Below the pieces are notes generated by a model, which saw only the letters and a list, made by a program, of their open reading frames with translations, was not told the DNA's origin and searched no databases. The position numbers and the translations under genes were made by a program. A stretch of DNA of 32,313 nt, taken from contig CAKSWC010000019.1 in the NCBI GenBank assembly GCA_934511365.1, positions 1 through 32,313 of the forward strand, given 5' to 3'. This document shows, piece after piece, positions 30,657-32,313 of this stretch (the stretch's first letter is position 1; every line of letters begins with the position of its first letter). This DNA comes from an uncultured Eubacteriales bacterium. Lineage in GTDB: Bacteria; Bacillota; Clostridia; Oscillospirales; Acutalibacteraceae.

Positions 30657-31547
30657 TCAATACTTTATTCCGACCGAATCCAGATATTCTTCAAGGCAAA
30701 GGCCGCTGTCTTTGATTTTTTTTGCGTATTCAACGCCAACAAAGCGCCAGTGCCACGGCTCATAAACAATTCCCGTAACATCCTCTTTTTCCTTTGGATA
30801 GCGCAGAATAAAGCCATATTTATAGGCGTTTTTCATAAGCCATGCATATTCGGCGGAGTTTGCAAAAGAGTCATATGTGTTGCAAACGTCCATTGCAAGG
30901 CCAATGTTGTGCTCGCTCGTTCCCGGAGGAAGAATGACTGTTGCGGCCTTTTTTGCCGCCGCTTTGCGGTCAAGGCCGTAGCGCGCCATGTAGGTTTCGG
31001 TCAGGTTGTTGTAATTTATCCGCTGACGTTCATAGCTGCGGTGGCCGGAAAACGGGGTCAGGGTAACGCCGTCCTTTTTTCCGGCGCGATACATTTTTTC
31101 ATAGTACGGAGTAACTCTTGCGTCAAGCTCATAGCCGGTGTCAAGAATTTCCTTTGTTTTGGGGTCATAGCCCTCCGGAATTTCACGCTCCATGTTGACA
31201 ACAAGAAGGTTCCACGGCACCGAATCAACGTCAACAATGATTCTTCCGCTTTCGGAGCGCTTGACCGAGCTTTCCTTTTTTGTTGTGCTTTTTGAGGAAG
31301 TAACATTGTTTTCAACCGAAAGCTTTTCGCTCGTGCTTTCGGTAATTTTGCTTTCTGATGTAGCTTCGGACTTTACGGACTCGGACGTGCTTTTTTCCGC
31401 CGAAACAGTTGTGTCCCCTTTTTTCAAGCTTTCCCTGTTCTTTATGAGCGTCACCGCGGTCATTGAAGCAACGATAACAATCAAAGAAACAAGTATTCCG
31501 ATAATCACAATTTCATTGTTCTTCTTCTTTTTCTTTTTTGCACTCAT
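30657..31547 (-). CDS. Membrane-anchored D-alanyl-D-alanine carboxypeptidase (VanY/LdcB, M15B)
   Basis: Zinc carboxypeptidase that trims peptidoglycan stem peptides. The 296 residues comprise a short poly-Lys cytoplasmic start, one transmembrane helix (about 12-34), a Ser/Thr/Glu/Lys-rich extracellular linker (about 40-100) and an M15 domain with SGHRSYERQ, the zinc ligands His213 and Asp220 in TSEHNIGLAMD, catalytic Glu263 and zinc-binding His266 in YEPWHWR. Whether it cleaves D,D- or L,D-bonds cannot be read from these motifs. The ATG at 31547 has AAAGGAG 8 bases upstream. Confidence 0.9.
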   Translation of the reverse strand: MSAKKKKKKNNEIVIIGILVSLIVIVASMTAVTLIKNRESLKKGDTTVSAEKSTSESVKSEATSESKITESTSEKLSVENNVTSSKSTTKKESSVKRSESGRIIVDVDSVPWNLLVVNMEREIPEGYDPKTKEILDTGYELDARVTPYYEKMYRAGKKDGVTLTPFSGHRSYERQRINYNNLTETYMARYGLDRKAAAKKAATVILPPGTSEHNIGLAMDVCNTYDSFANSAEYAWLMKNAYKYGFILRYPKEKEDVTGIVYEPWHWRFVGVEYAKKIKDSGLCLEEYLDSVGIKY

Positions 31548-31579
31548 ATCTCAATCTCCTTTATTTTCTTTTCCGTTAC

Positions 31580-31607
31580 AGTTTATCACAAAATCTGCGT
31601 CATTCAA
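31580..31607 (-). promoter_or_regulatory. Possible promoter of the carboxypeptidase gene
   Basis: On the minus strand TTGAAT (31607-31602), a 16-base spacer, then TAAACT (31585-31580), about 30 bases before the ATG. Confidence 0.45.
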
Positions 31608-31650
31608 TATCTATCGGAAAAAATTAAGAAAAACTTTGTTTTTTCTGCGC

Positions 31651-31689
31651 AAAGCAAGCGCCCCCTCTGCCGCGGGAGCGCTTGCTTTT
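31651..31689. terminator. Long hairpin between the DUF3793 and carboxypeptidase genes
   Basis: AAAGCAAGCGC (31651-31661) pairs with GCGCTTGCTTT (31678-31688) around a 16-base loop containing CCCC...GGG. The plus-strand tail is TTTTG; the minus-strand tail is weak. Probably the end of the DUF3793 transcript. Confidence 0.6.
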
Positions 31690-31770
31690 GTATGGGTTTC
31701 AATTTTGGAGATTATCAGTATTTAAGGAGGAAAGAAGTTAAACAAGAGCGGCCCCGAGAGCCTTTCATTG

Positions 31771-32313
31771 CTATTTACAATTTACAATAAGCCTGTCAAA
31801 CGAATTGTGTTTTTTATAGGCCGCCTCATAAACTCTTTTGCATTTTTTATAAAGCGCAAATTTCCTTTTGGCTTCCGTTTCGTCGCCATAAACCTTCCAC
31901 GTTCCAACGCACTTTGCACCCTTGGCTTTGTTTTTAATAAAGCCCTCAACATCTTTTGAAGGATAGCCCAAAAACAAACCGATTTCATGCGGAAACTCTT
32001 CCTGTGTGTTGAGCCTTTTAACAAGCTCTGCAACACAGTTTTGTGCGTTTTCCGTTGGATAAAGCTTTGTTGAAAGGATTGAAAGCGCGGTGGAATCGCA
32101 CAAATCCTTTGAAAGCTTTTTTGGGCGATACATATATATTAGCGCACGGTTGCCCGCAAATTTCACCGGAACCATTCTCACTCCGCGCGGAACAAGGCGG
32201 ACGTTCAGGCGGCGTATTTTTTCAAGCAGTTCTTTCCTGCTTTTGAACTCGCAGGAAAAAAGGCTTCCGGTCTTGAGTCCGGCCATAGTTGGCGAACAGT
32301 TTTCAATCAAAAC
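31771..32313 (-). CDS. DUF3793 family protein, 5' end cut by the window
   Basis: At least 179 residues, open to the window edge. The conserved family features are visible: CSPTMAGLKTGSLFSCEF at the start, LGYPSKDVEGFIKNK, and CVGTWKVYGDETEAKRKF followed by YKKCKRVYEAA. DUF3793 proteins are common in Clostridia, and their biochemical function is not known to me. The first codons in the window (TTG ATT GAA AAC) have no ribosome-binding site in view, and relatives usually begin a few residues earlier, so the true start probably lies outside. Confidence 0.85.
   Translation of the reverse strand, partial: VLIENCSPTMAGLKTGSLFSCEFKSRKELLEKIRRLNVRLVPRGVRMVPVKFAGNRALIYMYRPKKLSKDLCDSTALSILSTKLYPTENAQNCVAELVKRLNTQEEFPHEIGLFLGYPSKDVEGFIKNKAKGAKCVGTWKVYGDETEAKRKFALYKKCKRVYEAAYKKHNSFDRLIVNCK

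Overview
The window reads as a chromosomal segment of an anaerobic Gram-positive of the class Clostridia, probably Oscillospiraceae/Ruminococcaceae-like. That placement is an inference. It rests on an IspH-ribosomal protein S1 fusion, a DUF3793 gene, a division/cell-wall cluster whose penicillin-binding protein carries PASTA domains, a DNPR-type (meso-diaminopimelate) MurE, RNase Y, strong Shine-Dalgarno sequences and many near-consensus sigma-A promoters with 17-base spacers.

Layout. Positions 1-180 (minus strand) hold the 5' part of a tRNA-Ser at the window edge, preceded by a truncated tRNA-Ser-like sequence and a strong promoter. Next come an RluA-type pseudouridine synthase and RNase Y (rny), both minus, with a terminator between them and a second terminator-like hairpin in the rny leader. 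A secreted SGNH hydrolase with S-layer-homology sequence (2822-4246, plus) faces a large secreted, membrane-anchored protein of unknown function (4631-6493, minus). A membrane-embedded M28 peptidase follows (6722-7987).

From 20267 down to 8208 a compact minus-strand dcw operon runs mraZ-rsmH-ftsL-PBP-murE-mraY-ftsW-murG-murA-ftsQ. It starts from a TTGACA/TAAAAT promoter with a candidate MraZ operator just downstream. It covers MraZ autoregulation, lipid I/II synthesis, the SEDS/PBP septal synthase pair and the FtsQ/FtsL scaffold. murD and murF are absent from the places they usually occupy. A divergent gene at 20522-23167 encodes a cytoplasmic GH36-like glycosidase.

The region 23168-24325 has no conventional gene and is the most unusual part of the window. 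Two nearly identical copies of a repeat of about 110 bases, plus a third partial one, bracket a 460-base cassette. The cassette looks like a type I toxin-antitoxin locus: a 23-residue hydrophobic peptide on the minus strand, a short convergent RNA on the plus strand from a perfect TTGACA-17-TATAAT promoter, a shared bidirectional terminator, switchable pairing around the toxin ribosome-binding site, and inverted repeats at the two transcript starts.

Downstream are pepT (minus) and a plus-strand operon: FAD oxidoreductase (HI0933 family), cmk, plsC, and the ispH-S1 fusion. The fusion keeps a full internal Shine-Dalgarno and in-frame ATG at the S1 junction. The gap after it conceals a degraded hicA toxin gene that still has a good promoter. 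The window ends with a VanY/LdcB-type D,D-carboxypeptidase and a 5'-truncated DUF3793 gene.
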